Source: Microbacterium ulmi
GTDB lineage: Bacteria; Actinomycetota; Actinomycetes; Actinomycetales; Microbacteriaceae
Length of the DNA stretch: 64,000 bases
Direction of reading: 5' to 3'
Assembly (NCBI RefSeq): GCF_011759705.1
Contig: NZ_JAAOZF010000001.1
Coordinates: forward strand, 2,404,551 to 2,468,550
Below are positions 21,990-30,538 of the stretch, in pieces; position 1 is the stretch's first letter; every line of letters begins with the position of its first letter. The notes under the pieces were generated by a model, which saw only the letters and a list, made by a program, of their open reading frames with translations, was not told where the DNA came from and searched no databases. Made by a program: the position numbers and the translations under genes.

Positions 21990-22111
21990 GGCGCGCCCGT
22001 CCGAGAGGCCGCCGAGGGCGCGAGCGCCGTGAGGGCCTTCGAGAAGCGGGCGGATGCCGCGTCCCGTGCGCTCGGCGGCCCGTCCTCTCGGCGCGATCAC
22101 GGCCGCGCGGG

Positions 22112-23155
22112 TCAGCCCTTGTCGGCGAACGTGCCGAGCAGGCGCTGCAGCGAGTCGAAGCGCTCCGCGCCGCGGGGCCCGAGGCGCCCTTCCGCGACGG
22201 CCTCCGCGATCGCGCAGTCCGGCGCATCGGGCAGGTGCGTGCAGCCCCGGGGACACTCCTCGGCGATGAGCGCCAGGTCGGTGAACCCCTTGAGCAGGTT
22301 GGCGGGGTCGACGTGGCCGAGCCCGAACGAGCGGACGCCCGGCGTGTCGATGACCCAGCCGCGGCCGCCCTCGCCCACGTAGCGCAGCGACACGGTCGAG
22401 CTCGACGTGTGGCGTCCGCGGCCGGTGACCACGTTGACGTGGCCCGTCGCGCGCATGGCGCTCGGCACGAGGGCGTTCACGAGCGTCGACTTGCCGACGC
22501 CGGAGTGGCCGACGAAGACCGTCGAGTGGCCGACGAGCGCGCCGCCGATCCGCTCGACCGGCATTCCGTCGCGCGCGCTCGTGAAGACCTCGAGGTCGAG
22601 TCCGTCGAAGTGCGCGAGGAAGCCGGACGGGTCGGCGAGGTCGGTCTTGGTCACGACGAGAAGGGGCCGGATGCCGGCATCCAATGCCGCCACGAGATAC
22701 CTGTCGACGAGCCGTTCGCGAGGCTCGGGGTCGGCGGCCGCGACGACGATGAGCATCTGGTCGGCGTTCGCGACGACGATCCGCTCGACCTGGTCTGTGT
22801 CGTCGGCCGAGCGCCGCAGGAGCGAGGTGCGCTCCTCGATCCCGATGATCCGCGCGAGCGTGCCGTCCTCGCCCGACGTGTCGCCGACGATCCGCGCGAG
22901 GTCGCCCGTCACGATCGGGCTCTTGCGGAGCTCGCGCGCGCGGACGGCGAGCACGTGGCGCTCATCGGGCTCGTCCTCGTCCACCAGGACCGTGTATCGG
23001 CCCCGGTCGACACCGAGCACGCGTGCGATCTCGGCATCCGCGTGGGCGGGACGACGCTTCGTCCTCGGGCGATTGGCCTTCGGATTGGGGCGGACGCGGA
23101 CGTCGGACTCGTCGAACTCCGGTTCGTCGTCGTCCGAGTCGTCGAGCCAGCTCAC
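22112..23155 (-). CDS. rsgA: Ribosome small subunit-dependent GTPase RsgA
   Basis: A 347-residue GTPase acting late in 30S assembly. The N-terminal part is an acidic/basic extension plus an OB fold. The circularly permuted GTPase shows TKTD (G4), GHSGVGKST (G1) and DTPG (G3) in that order. The C-terminal zinc motif lies in EECPRGCTHLPDAPDC. The GTG overlaps the aroA stop by 4 nt. The aroA-rsgA pair is conserved with Rv3227-Rv3228 of M. tuberculosis. Confidence 0.95.
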   Translation of the reverse strand: MSWLDDSDDDEPEFDESDVRVRPNPKANRPRTKRRPAHADAEIARVLGVDRGRYTVLVDEDEPDERHVLAVRARELRKSPIVTGDLARIVGDTSGEDGTLARIIGIEERTSLLRRSADDTDQVERIVVANADQMLIVVAAADPEPRERLVDRYLVAALDAGIRPLLVVTKTDLADPSGFLAHFDGLDLEVFTSARDGMPVERIGGALVGHSTVFVGHSGVGKSTLVNALVPSAMRATGHVNVVTGRGRHTSSSTVSLRYVGEGGRGWVIDTPGVRSFGLGHVDPANLLKGFTDLALIAEECPRGCTHLPDAPDCAIAEAVAEGRLGPRGAERFDSLQRLLGTFADKG

Positions 23156-24528
23156 GATGCCTGCAGCGCCTCCGACCGGGGAGCCGTGTCGTCGGGGGTG
23201 CCGTCGAGCATGCGCTGCCACAGCTGCGGGAACTCCGGCATCGTCTTGGCGGTCGTGCCGATGTCGTCGACGACGACGCCCGGGACGGCGAGGCCGACCA
23301 GCGCGCCCGTCGTCGCGAGCCGATGGTCGTGATGCGCTCGCCACACGCCCCCGTGCAGGGGACGGGGCACGATCCGGATGCCGTCGGCGAGCTCGTGCGC
23401 CTCTCCGCCGAGACTGCGCAGCTCGCCGACGAGCGCGGCGATGCGATCGGTCTCGTGGCCGCGGATGTGCCCGATGCCGTAGAGCGTCGTCGGAGCCTGC
23501 GCGAACGCCGCGAGGGCGAAGATCGTGGGCGTCAGCTCGCCGGCGGCCGACAGGTCGAGGTCGACGCCCTGGATGCCGCCTGCGCCGGACGTGACCGTCA
23601 GCGCGCCGCCGCGTCGCGAGACGCGGGCGCCCATGACGGAGAGGATGTCGGTGAGCATCGCCCCCGGCTGCGTCGAGTGCGCGGGCCAGCCCCGCACCGA
23701 GACGGATCCGCCCGCGATCATCGCCGCCCCGAGGAACGGGGCCGCGTTGGAGAGGTCGGGCTCGATCGCGACATCCTTGCCGCGGATGGCGCCCGCAGGC
23801 ACGACCCATTCGCCGGCGGCGGGCCGCTCGACGTGGACGCCGCGGTGCGCGAGCGCCTCGATCGTCATGTCGATGTGCGGCATGCTCGGCAGCCGCGGGC
23901 CGGAATGGATGAGGTGCATGCCCACGTCGAAGCGCGGGGCTGCGAGCAGGAGCCCTGACACGAACTGGCTCGACGCGCTCGCGTCGATCACGATCTCCCC
24001 GCCGCGGACATGGCCGCGGCCCTTCACCGTGAACGGGAGCGCCCAGTGACCGCCGTCGTCGATGTCGACGCCGATGTCGCGCAGCGCCTTGATCATGGCG
24101 CCCATGGGCCTGTGCAGCGCGCTCTCGTGAGCCGTGAGCGTGACGTCTCCGTGGCCGAAGCCCGCGAGCGCCGCGACGAACCGCATGACGGTCCCTGCCT
24201 GGCCGCAGTCGACGACCGTGCCTCCGCGCAGCGGCCACACGGGAGTCACGACGAGGTCGTCGCCGAACGTGCCGACGCCGTCGACCGCCTCGATCCCGAC
24301 GCCGAGGGCGCGCAGCGCCTCGACCATGCGGACGGAGTCGTCGGAGTGCAGCGGCGCCGCGAGGCGGCTCGGGCCGTCGGCTAGCGCCGCGAGGATGAGC
24401 TCGCGGTTCGTGAGGGACTTGGACCCGGGAACCGTGACCGTCGCACGAAGAGAGGCCTCAGCGACCGGCGCGCTCCAGCGCCCGCGTCGCACTGGCGCGG
24501 ATCGGGGGGAATACCCATCGGCTGTCAT
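23152..24528 (-). CDS. aroA: 3-phosphoshikimate 1-carboxyvinyltransferase (EPSP synthase)
   Basis: A 458-residue enzyme transferring enolpyruvate from PEP to shikimate-3-phosphate in aromatic amino acid synthesis. It shows VPGSKSLTNRELILAALADG near residue 33, the GQAGTVMRF motif near 108, and DHRLATTGALVGL near 407. It is divergent from sigH; the aroA ATG and the SigH-type promoter of sigH overlap in the same 40 nt, so oxidative stress control could affect both. A minus-strand TAGGGT lies 8 nt before the ATG. Confidence 0.96.
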   Translation of the reverse strand: MTADGYSPRSAPVRRGRWSAPVAEASLRATVTVPGSKSLTNRELILAALADGPSRLAAPLHSDDSVRMVEALRALGVGIEAVDGVGTFGDDLVVTPVWPLRGGTVVDCGQAGTVMRFVAALAGFGHGDVTLTAHESALHRPMGAMIKALRDIGVDIDDGGHWALPFTVKGRGHVRGGEIVIDASASSQFVSGLLLAAPRFDVGMHLIHSGPRLPSMPHIDMTIEALAHRGVHVERPAAGEWVVPAGAIRGKDVAIEPDLSNAAPFLGAAMIAGGSVSVRGWPAHSTQPGAMLTDILSVMGARVSRRGGALTVTSGAGGIQGVDLDLSAAGELTPTIFALAAFAQAPTTLYGIGHIRGHETDRIAALVGELRSLGGEAHELADGIRIVPRPLHGGVWRAHHDHRLATTGALVGLAVPGVVVDDIGTTAKTMPEFPQLWQRMLDGTPDDTAPRSEALQAS

Positions 24529-24534
24529 CAGGTT
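24508..24534 (+). promoter_or_regulatory. SigH/SigR-type promoter, probably autoregulatory
   Basis: GGAATA (24508-24513), 17 nt, then GGTT (24531-24534) matches the SigH/SigR consensus GGAAYA-N16-18-CGTT except for one base. It lies upstream of the longer sigH start. Confidence 0.6.
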
Positions 24535-24564
24535 CTACCCTACTGAACCCCTGGAAGGAGGCGG

Positions 24565-25239
24565 ATGTACGCCACTCTCGATCTCGCCGCTCCGGCGCTC
24601 TCCGTATCGTGGGAGGGCCCGGACGTAGACTGGCGCGTGATGGACGACCAGGCACCGGCCGTGACCGACACCAGCGCGCAGTTCGAGGAGCAGGCCCTCC
24701 CGTTCATGGATCAGCTGTACGCCGCCGCGATGCGCATGACGCGCAATCCGGCGGATGCAGCCGACCTCGTGCAGGAGACCTTCGTCAAGGCGTTCGCGTC
24801 GTGGAAGACGTTCACGCAGGGGACCAACCTCAAGGCGTGGCTGTACCGCATCCTCACCAACACCTACATCAACACGTACCGCAAGAAGCAGCGCGAGCCC
24901 TACCAGGGCACGATCGACGATCTCGAGGACTGGCAGCTCGGCGGCGCGGAGTCGACGACGGCCACGAGCAGCCGCTCTGCCGAGGCCGAGGCGATCGACC
25001 ACATGCCGGCATCCGTCGTGAAAGACGCGCTGCAGGCGATCCCGGAGGACTTCCGGCTGGCGGTGTACCTCGCAGACGTCGAGGGCTTCGCCTACCAGGA
25101 GATCGCCGACATCATGAAGACCCCCATCGGCACGGTCATGAGCCGCCTGCACCGCGGCAGGCGAATGCTCCGTGAACTGCTCGCCGACTACGCGAAGGAA
25201 CGCGGCATCGACACGGCCGCCACGAGGAGCACGAAATGA
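24565..25239 (+). CDS. sigH: ECF sigma factor SigH/SigR (thiol-oxidative stress)
   Basis: It contains sigma region 2 ([27 protein letters not shown]) and region 4 ([36 protein letters not shown]), and the anti-sigma gene follows with an ATGA overlap. Two starts are possible. The ATG at 24565 follows GGAAGGAGG and the SigH-type promoter and gives 224 residues. The ATG at 24640 (or GTG 24637) follows an internal TAGACT -10 box and gives 199 residues. In Streptomyces, SigR makes just such a long unstable form and a short stable form from two promoters. The downstream targets are thioredoxin and mycothiol genes in relatives. Confidence 0.92.
   Translation: MYATLDLAAPALSVSWEGPDVDWRVMDDQAPAVTDTSAQFEEQALPFMDQLYAAAMRMTRNPADAADLVQETFVKAFASWKTFTQGTNLKAWLYRILTNTYINTYRKKQREPYQGTIDDLEDWQLGGAESTTATSSRSAEAEAIDHMPASVVKDALQAIPEDFRLAVYLADVEGFAYQEIADIMKTPIGTVMSRLHRGRRMLRELLADYAKERGIDTAATRSTK
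24626..24631 (+). promoter_or_regulatory. Internal -10 box TAGACT for the short SigH form
   Basis: It lies 5 nt before GTG 24637 and 8 nt before ATG 24640. It could drive constitutive, leaderless synthesis of the short sigma isoform. Confidence 0.4.
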
Positions 25240-25478
25240 CGGACTGCGGCTGCGAGAAGGCGCGGCGCGACCTCGAGGAGTACCTCCGCCACGAGGTGTG
25301 CAAGACCGAATACGCCGACATCCAGGAGCACCTCGAGCATTGCGCGGCATGCCGCGACGAGGCCCTCGTCGCCACGACGCTGACCGAGGTGCTCGCGCGA
25401 GCGTGCAAGGAGACGGCGCCTGAGCAGCTGCGCGATCAGGTGCTCGCGAAGCTGCGCGCCGCGCACGCGACGGCCTGA
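25236..25478 (+). CDS. rsrA: Zinc-binding redox-sensing anti-sigma factor (RsrA/RshA type)
   Basis: An 80-residue anti-sigma protein with the ZAS motif H32-x3-C36-x2-C39 plus N-terminal Cys4/Cys6, the residues that bind zinc and form the disulfide switch in RsrA. Oxidation releases SigH. Its start overlaps the sigH stop (ATGA), ensuring near-equal synthesis. It belongs to the mycothiol-system anti-sigma family of actinobacteria. Confidence 0.93.
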   Translation: MTDCGCEKARRDLEEYLRHEVCKTEYADIQEHLEHCAACRDEALVATTLTEVLARACKETAPEQLRDQVLAKLRAAHATA

Positions 25479-25582
25479 GCCCGGGTACGTTCCGACATCC
25501 GGATGCCGCGGCAGCCCCGGCGTGCGCATGACCACGCTGTCGTGGGCGAGCTGGCGGAGGATCCCGGCCGCCCGCTGCGTCC

Positions 25583-26491
25583 TCACTCCGGCGGCGCGAA
25601 GATCCGCAGGGAGCCCGGGACGATGTCGACCGCGAGGGGGAGCACCCCGATCGGGTCGCCGTCGGCGTAGGCCGTCACGCCCGGCGACGCCAGCCGCGCG
25701 GACCGCACGCGAAAGGTCGACACCTCGGGAACGGACGTATGCGTGCCCTTGTACACCTTCGGGAGCAGCCGCAGGAGCCGCAGCCGCCCCGCGGGGCGCA
25801 CGAGCGTCACGTCGAGCAGGCCGTCGGCGGGATCGGCATCCGGGCAGATCGGGATGCCGCCTCCGTACGTGCGGCCGTTGCCGACCGTGGCCATGACGAG
25901 CTCGCCTGTGATGCGCTCGGTCGTGCCGTCCTCGAGGTCGAGCTCGACGTCGTACGGGATCCCCGCGAGCGTCAGGAACTCGATGAGGATCGCGATGTTG
26001 TACCGCGATCCTCCGCGCGGCCACCGCATCGCGTTGGCGCGGTCGTTGACTCTCGAGTCGAACCCGCTCGCGAGCACCGAGCCGAACAGCCGCGTCGACC
26101 CGTCGCCGCGCGTGACGCGCGCGAGGTCGATGTCGCGCGTCACGCCCGCAGCGATCGTCTGCGCGGCGCGTGCGACATCCATCTCCTTGAGCCCGAGAGT
26201 GCCGGCGATGTCGTTCCCGGTTCCCGACGGGATGATGCCGAGAGGGATGCCGGTGGCTCCCACCTCCTGGATCGCGAGGTTGACCGTGCCGTCTCCGCCC
26301 GCCACGACGACGGCGTCGGGACCGAGCCCGATCGCCGTCCGGAGCAGCTCGGTCGACTCGGCCGCGCTGCCCCCGCTGATGATGGTCGTGCGCAGGCCAT
26401 GAGCGCGCAGGAGCTCGGCGGCCTGGGGCGCAGCGCCCGTGTGGGCTCCTCCGCGCGCCGCGGGATTGACGAGGATCACGACGTTCTTCAT
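25583..26491 (-). CDS. Diacylglycerol kinase family lipid kinase
   Basis: A 302-residue enzyme with the family motifs VNPAARGG, VVAGGDGTVNLAI and GIIPSGTGNDIAGTLG, and a beta-sandwich C-terminal half. It phosphorylates diacylglycerol or a related lipid at the membrane surface. It overlaps the upstream flavoprotein stop by 4 nt (ATGA). The M. tuberculosis counterpart Rv2252, next to Rv2251, has diacylglycerol kinase activity, so the pairing supports a lipid-phosphate role. Confidence 0.93.
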   Translation of the reverse strand: MKNVVILVNPAARGGAHTGAAPQAAELLRAHGLRTTIISGGSAAESTELLRTAIGLGPDAVVVAGGDGTVNLAIQEVGATGIPLGIIPSGTGNDIAGTLGLKEMDVARAAQTIAAGVTRDIDLARVTRGDGSTRLFGSVLASGFDSRVNDRANAMRWPRGGSRYNIAILIEFLTLAGIPYDVELDLEDGTTERITGELVMATVGNGRTYGGGIPICPDADPADGLLDVTLVRPAGRLRLLRLLPKVYKGTHTSVPEVSTFRVRSARLASPGVTAYADGDPIGVLPLAVDIVPGSLRIFAPPE

Positions 26492-28137
26492 GCACCCTCC
26501 GGGCTCGGGGCCCCGACGAGGGCACCGGGGTTCATGATGCCGTGCGGATCGAGCGTCGCCTTCACGGCGCGCAGGACGGCGACGCCGAGCGGTCCGATCT
26601 CGGCCTCGAGGTAGGGGCGGTGATCCCGGCCGATGGCATGGTGATGCGTGATCGTGCCGTGGGCGTCGAGGATCGCGCGGGACGCGGCATCCTTCGCCCT
26701 CGTCCACTGCGCGACGGGATCGGCCGTCAGTGCCGCGACGCACGTGAAGTACAGCGAGGCGCCCGCCGGATACACGTGCGAGATGTGGCACATGACGACG
26801 GGCTTCGTCCCGGCCGCGCTCAGCGCCTCGGTCAGCGCCGTCGTCACGGCGGACTTCAGCGTCGCGAGGTTCGCCCACGTCGTGGCCGTCTCGAGCGTCT
26901 CGGCCAGGACGCCGCCGTCGAGGAGCGTGTCGCGCAGCGCGGGCGAGGCGAATCTGCCGCGCTCCCACGACCGGGCCGGATCCTCGCCCCTGGGCTTGGC
27001 GCCGTGGGCGGCGAACACGGACTCCAGCGCGTCGCGCGTCGCGCGGGCCTCGGCATCCGTCGCGCCCTCGAACGTGGCCACGGCGAGGCATCCGCGCATG
27101 CGGGCGAAATGGCCGCCGAGCGTCGCGTTGACGCGCGTCTCGGTCTCGTCGCTGAGCCGAAGCACCGTAGGACGGATGCCGCGCTGCGTCGCCTCGCGCA
27201 GCGCCGACGTGCCGCGCTCGAAGTCGGGGAACGACCACGCGCCGTACGCCGTCGCGGCGGGCACGGGCCGGATGCGGACCGTGACCTCGGTGAGCACGCC
27301 GAACGCGCCCTCGGATCCGAGGAAGAGCTCGCGCAGATCGGGGCCTGCGGCGCTCGCGGGGGCGCGTCCGAGCACGAGCTCGCCGACGGGCGTCGCGACC
27401 CTCAGGGCGTGCACGAGATCGTCGAAGCGACCGTATCCGCGAGAGGCCTGACCGCTCGATCGCGTCGCGGCGAACCCGCCCAAGGACGCGTACTCGAAGC
27501 TCTGCGGGAAATGGCCGAGCGTGAAGCCGCGCGCACCGAGGAGCTCCTCGGCCTGCGGGCCCGTCGTACCGGCGCCGAACGTCGCGAGCAGCGATGCCTC
27601 GTCGATGCCGTAGAGGCCGGCCGTGCGGGCCAGGTCGAGCGCGACGACGGCGCGATGCGCGCCGGACTCGGGCTCGACGCCGCCGACGACGCTCGTGCCG
27701 CCGCCGAACGGAACGACGGCGATGCCGCGCGTGTCGCAGGTCGCGAGCACGGCGAGCGTCTCGGCGTGCGACGCCGGGGAGACGACGGCATCCGGCGCCG
27801 ACTGCAGCTCGCCCAGGCGGCGCGCGAGGAGGTCGGGCGTGCTCTTGCCGCCGAGATGCAGCGCGCGGGCGGAGTCGTCGGTCGTCGCATGCGCGGGGCC
27901 GACGACGGCGCCGAGCGCCGCGAGGTCGTCGCCGCCCAGGCGGCTCGGGATGAGGGCCGGCGCCGTGCGCCGGGGGACGGGATGCGCCCTGCCCGGCAGC
28001 AGTGCTGCCACGATCGCACGCGCCCCGGGGGGAAGGTGCGCCCGGGTCGTGCCCCACGCATCCCAGTCCGAGCGGGGTGCCGGTGACGGGATCGCGATCG
28101 GGGCGCGCTCGGGCTCGGCGGGCGTCATCGTCGACAT
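26488..28137 (-). CDS. FAD-linked oxidase related to alkyldihydroxyacetone-phosphate synthase
   Basis: A 549-residue VAO-family flavoprotein. The FAD-binding stretch VVPFGGGTSVVGGVEPE lies near residue 140, and the C-terminal THHHAIGRDHRPYLEAEIG matches the His-rich active-site region of alkyl-DHAP synthases. That suggests ether-lipid or glycerophospholipid chemistry, although bacterial members are largely untested. It is cotranscribed with the lipid kinase and divergent from a TetR regulator. ATG 28137 is used; a second ATG three codons later is possible. Confidence 0.88.
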   Translation of the reverse strand: MSTMTPAEPERAPIAIPSPAPRSDWDAWGTTRAHLPPGARAIVAALLPGRAHPVPRRTAPALIPSRLGGDDLAALGAVVGPAHATTDDSARALHLGGKSTPDLLARRLGELQSAPDAVVSPASHAETLAVLATCDTRGIAVVPFGGGTSVVGGVEPESGAHRAVVALDLARTAGLYGIDEASLLATFGAGTTGPQAEELLGARGFTLGHFPQSFEYASLGGFAATRSSGQASRGYGRFDDLVHALRVATPVGELVLGRAPASAAGPDLRELFLGSEGAFGVLTEVTVRIRPVPAATAYGAWSFPDFERGTSALREATQRGIRPTVLRLSDETETRVNATLGGHFARMRGCLAVATFEGATDAEARATRDALESVFAAHGAKPRGEDPARSWERGRFASPALRDTLLDGGVLAETLETATTWANLATLKSAVTTALTEALSAAGTKPVVMCHISHVYPAGASLYFTCVAALTADPVAQWTRAKDAASRAILDAHGTITHHHAIGRDHRPYLEAEIGPLGVAVLRAVKATLDPHGIMNPGALVGAPSPEGA

Positions 28138-28148
28138 GGGCGACAGTA

Positions 28149-28166
28149 TGACACATTATGTATGGT
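28149..28166. promoter_or_regulatory. Divergent promoter region with palindromic operator
   Basis: ACATTATGT forms a near-perfect palindrome (ACAT-N-ATGT) between the TetR gene and the flavoprotein gene. It abuts the TetR gene's -10 box (TATGGT, 28161-28166) and lies near a minus-strand TACTGT box. It is well placed to be the TetR operator controlling both sides. Confidence 0.5.
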
Positions 28167-28172
28167 TGTCCC

Positions 28173-28760
28173 ATGGTCGATGCCGCCCACGAGTCCTCCG
28201 CGACCTCCGCCACCGTCGCCGTGCTCCTCGACGCCGCGCTCGCGGAAGTGCTCGCGCACGGCATCCGCCGCACGACGGCATCCGACATCGCGCGACGCGC
28301 GGGCGTGGCCCGGCAGACCCTGTACCGCTACTGGCCCGACGTGCAGACGCTCTTCGCGGCGCTCGTGACGCGCGAGCTGCTCGCCGTCCTCCCGCGCGTG
28401 GAGGCGACCGGCCTCGACGGACTCGTCGACCTGCTCGTCACCACGGCCGACGGCATCCGGCGCATGCCTCTCGTCGACCGTCTGCGCGACACCGACCCCG
28501 AGCTGTTCGCCCGGTACGTCCTCGAGCGCGTCGGCACGAGCCAGCGGGCGATCCACGCCGACCTCGCGCGCCGCATCGATGCGGGACAACGCGCCGGCTT
28601 CGTGCGTCCGGGGCATCCCGACCGCATCGCGGCCATGCTGCTGCTGACGATCCAGTCGGCCGTGCAGTCGGCTCCGATCGTCGCGGAGTGGCTCCCGGCC
28701 CAGGCGTGGGCGCACGAGCTCGCCCTCATCGTCCGCGGCTACCTGGCGGTCGACGCATGA
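28173..28760 (+). CDS. TetR family transcriptional regulator
   Basis: A 195-residue regulator with an N-terminal helix-turn-helix (HGIRRTTASDIARRAGVARQTLYRYWPDVQTLFAAL) and an effector-binding helical domain. ATG 28173 is chosen over 28158 because TATGGT ends 6 nt before it. The gene overlaps glpD by 4 nt and is divergent from the flavoprotein-lipid kinase pair, so it likely controls the whole locus. M. tuberculosis Rv2250c holds the same position. Confidence 0.92.
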   Translation: MVDAAHESSATSATVAVLLDAALAEVLAHGIRRTTASDIARRAGVARQTLYRYWPDVQTLFAALVTRELLAVLPRVEATGLDGLVDLLVTTADGIRRMPLVDRLRDTDPELFARYVLERVGTSQRAIHADLARRIDAGQRAGFVRPGHPDRIAAMLLLTIQSAVQSAPIVAEWLPAQAWAHELALIVRGYLAVDA

Positions 28761-30304
28761 GGATCGTCGGTCGCACCCCTCGTCCGTCGGCGCTGACCGC
28801 CGTTCGCCGCTCGCGGGAGCTCGCGCGGCTCGGCGACGACCCCCGCGTCGACGTCCTCGTCATCGGCGGCGGGATCACGGGCGCGGGCCTCGCGCTGGAT
28901 GCCGCCAGCCGCGGCCTTCGGACCGTCCTGGTCGAGAAGCACGATCTCGCCTTCGGCACGAGCCGATGGAGCTCGAAGCTCGTGCACGGCGGCCTTCGGT
29001 ATCTCGCGTCGGGCCAGCTCGGCATCGCGCACGAGAGCGCCGCCGAGCGGCACCTGCTCATGACGCGCATCGCGCCGCACCTCACCCGCGCCGTGCCGCT
29101 CGTCGTGCCGCTGTTCGAGCCCGACCATCTCGCCCGCGGGGCGTACATCGGCGTGGGCTACGGCCTCGGCGACGGACTGCGCCGCGTGGTCGGGACGCCT
29201 GACGCCGTCCTGCACGCGCCGGGGCCCATCGGCCGGGCCGAGACGCTGCGGCTCGTCCCCGGCATCCGCGCGGAGCACCTGCGCGGCGCGATGCGCGGCT
29301 GGGACGGGCAGCTCATCGACGACGCGCGGCTCGTCGTCGCCGTCGCACGGACGGCCGCGGGGCACGGGGCCCTCGTGCTCACCCGCGTCGAGGCGGTCGC
29401 CGTCGACGGGGAGAGCGCGCTGCTGAGGGATGCGCTGACGGGGGAGGAGCTGTCCGTCTCCGCGCGCGCCGTCGTGAGCGCCGCGGGCGTCTGGGCGGGC
29501 GCCCTCGACCCCGACGTGCGCCTCCGCCCGAGCCGCGGGACGCACCTCGTCGTCGACACCGAGCGGCTCGGCGGCGCGGACGCCTCGCTCACGGTGCCCG
29601 TGCCGGGCTCGCGGAGCCGCTATGTCTTCACGGTGCCGGCGTCGCACGGACGCACCTACATCGGGCTCACGGACGTGCCCGCGGACGGACCGATCCCCGA
29701 CGTCCCGCACGCGACCGACGCCGAGATCGACATGCTCCTGGGCGTCGTCAACACCGTTCTCGCCGAGCCGCTCACGCGCGCCGACCTCGTCGGGACGTTC
29801 GCGGGCCTGCGGCCCCTGCTGTCGCATGCGGGCACCGACGAGACGAGCGACTTGTCGCGCCGGCACGCGATCATCGAGTCGGATGCCGGCATCCTGAGCG
29901 TCGTCGGCGGCAAGCTCACGACCTATCGCCGCATGGCGCAGGACGGCATCGACGAAGCCGTCCGCCGACGGCGGCTGCCGACGGCGCAGCCGTCGCGCAC
30001 GCGCTCGCTCCCGCTCGTGGGGGCCTGGCCGCGCGAGCGGCTCGCCGAGATCCCGGCGCCGCCACGGCTCGTCCGCAGGTACGGCGCGGAGGCGCCGTTC
30101 GCGGCATCCCTCCCCGGGGGTCCGGGCGCCGCGAGGGGCGTCACGGCGCAGGAGCTCGAATGGGGAGTGCGCGTCGAGGGAGCACTGACGATCGACGACC
30201 TGCTCGACCGCCGCACGCGGCTCGGTCTGGTCGCCGCGGATCGCGAGCAGTCGACGGATGCCGCCGCCGCCGCGTTCGCGCGGGCCGGGGTCGATCCGGC
30301 CTGA
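28757..30304 (+). CDS. glpD: Glycerol-3-phosphate dehydrogenase/oxidase (FAD-dependent)
   Basis: A 515-residue flavoenzyme oxidising glycerol-3-phosphate to dihydroxyacetone phosphate and feeding electrons to quinone. It shows the dinucleotide fold VLVIGGGITGAGLALDAA near residue 34, SKLVHGGLRYL, GTFAGLRPLL and the C-terminal GGKLTTYRRMA region. It overlaps the TetR stop (ATGA). Its product DHAP is the substrate class for the alkyl-DHAP-synthase-like enzyme across the divergent promoter, which makes the locus biochemically coherent (inference). Confidence 0.93.
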   Translation: MRIVGRTPRPSALTAVRRSRELARLGDDPRVDVLVIGGGITGAGLALDAASRGLRTVLVEKHDLAFGTSRWSSKLVHGGLRYLASGQLGIAHESAAERHLLMTRIAPHLTRAVPLVVPLFEPDHLARGAYIGVGYGLGDGLRRVVGTPDAVLHAPGPIGRAETLRLVPGIRAEHLRGAMRGWDGQLIDDARLVVAVARTAAGHGALVLTRVEAVAVDGESALLRDALTGEELSVSARAVVSAAGVWAGALDPDVRLRPSRGTHLVVDTERLGGADASLTVPVPGSRSRYVFTVPASHGRTYIGLTDVPADGPIPDVPHATDAEIDMLLGVVNTVLAEPLTRADLVGTFAGLRPLLSHAGTDETSDLSRRHAIIESDAGILSVVGGKLTTYRRMAQDGIDEAVRRRRLPTAQPSRTRSLPLVGAWPRERLAEIPAPPRLVRRYGAEAPFAASLPGGPGAARGVTAQELEWGVRVEGALTIDDLLDRRTRLGLVAADREQSTDAAAAAFARAGVDPA

Positions 30305-30538
30305 GCGGGGGTCGCGCGGGGCGCACGGCGTGCGCGCACGCGTGCGCGCCCCCGTGCTCGCCCCGTGCTCGCCGACGTGCTCGCCCCCGTGCTCGCCGCC
30401 GTGCGGACGGCCGGACGCGGTCGCGGCGTGCGGCGCGTGGCCTGATCCCCGGCGCCGTGACGGATGCTGGCAGGAATCCGCCCACGCTCGACCGCCGGCG
30501 CGGAACGCAGCGTCGGAGGGCCGGGGGAGACTGGATCG
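30305..30538. other. Intergenic region with a 12-nt imperfect tandem repeat
   Basis: Four copies of a unit around CGTGCTCGCC occur between about 30350 and 30405. The rest shows no gene. A GAGACT element 6 nt before the permease GTG is a degenerate -10 candidate. Confidence 0.55.
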
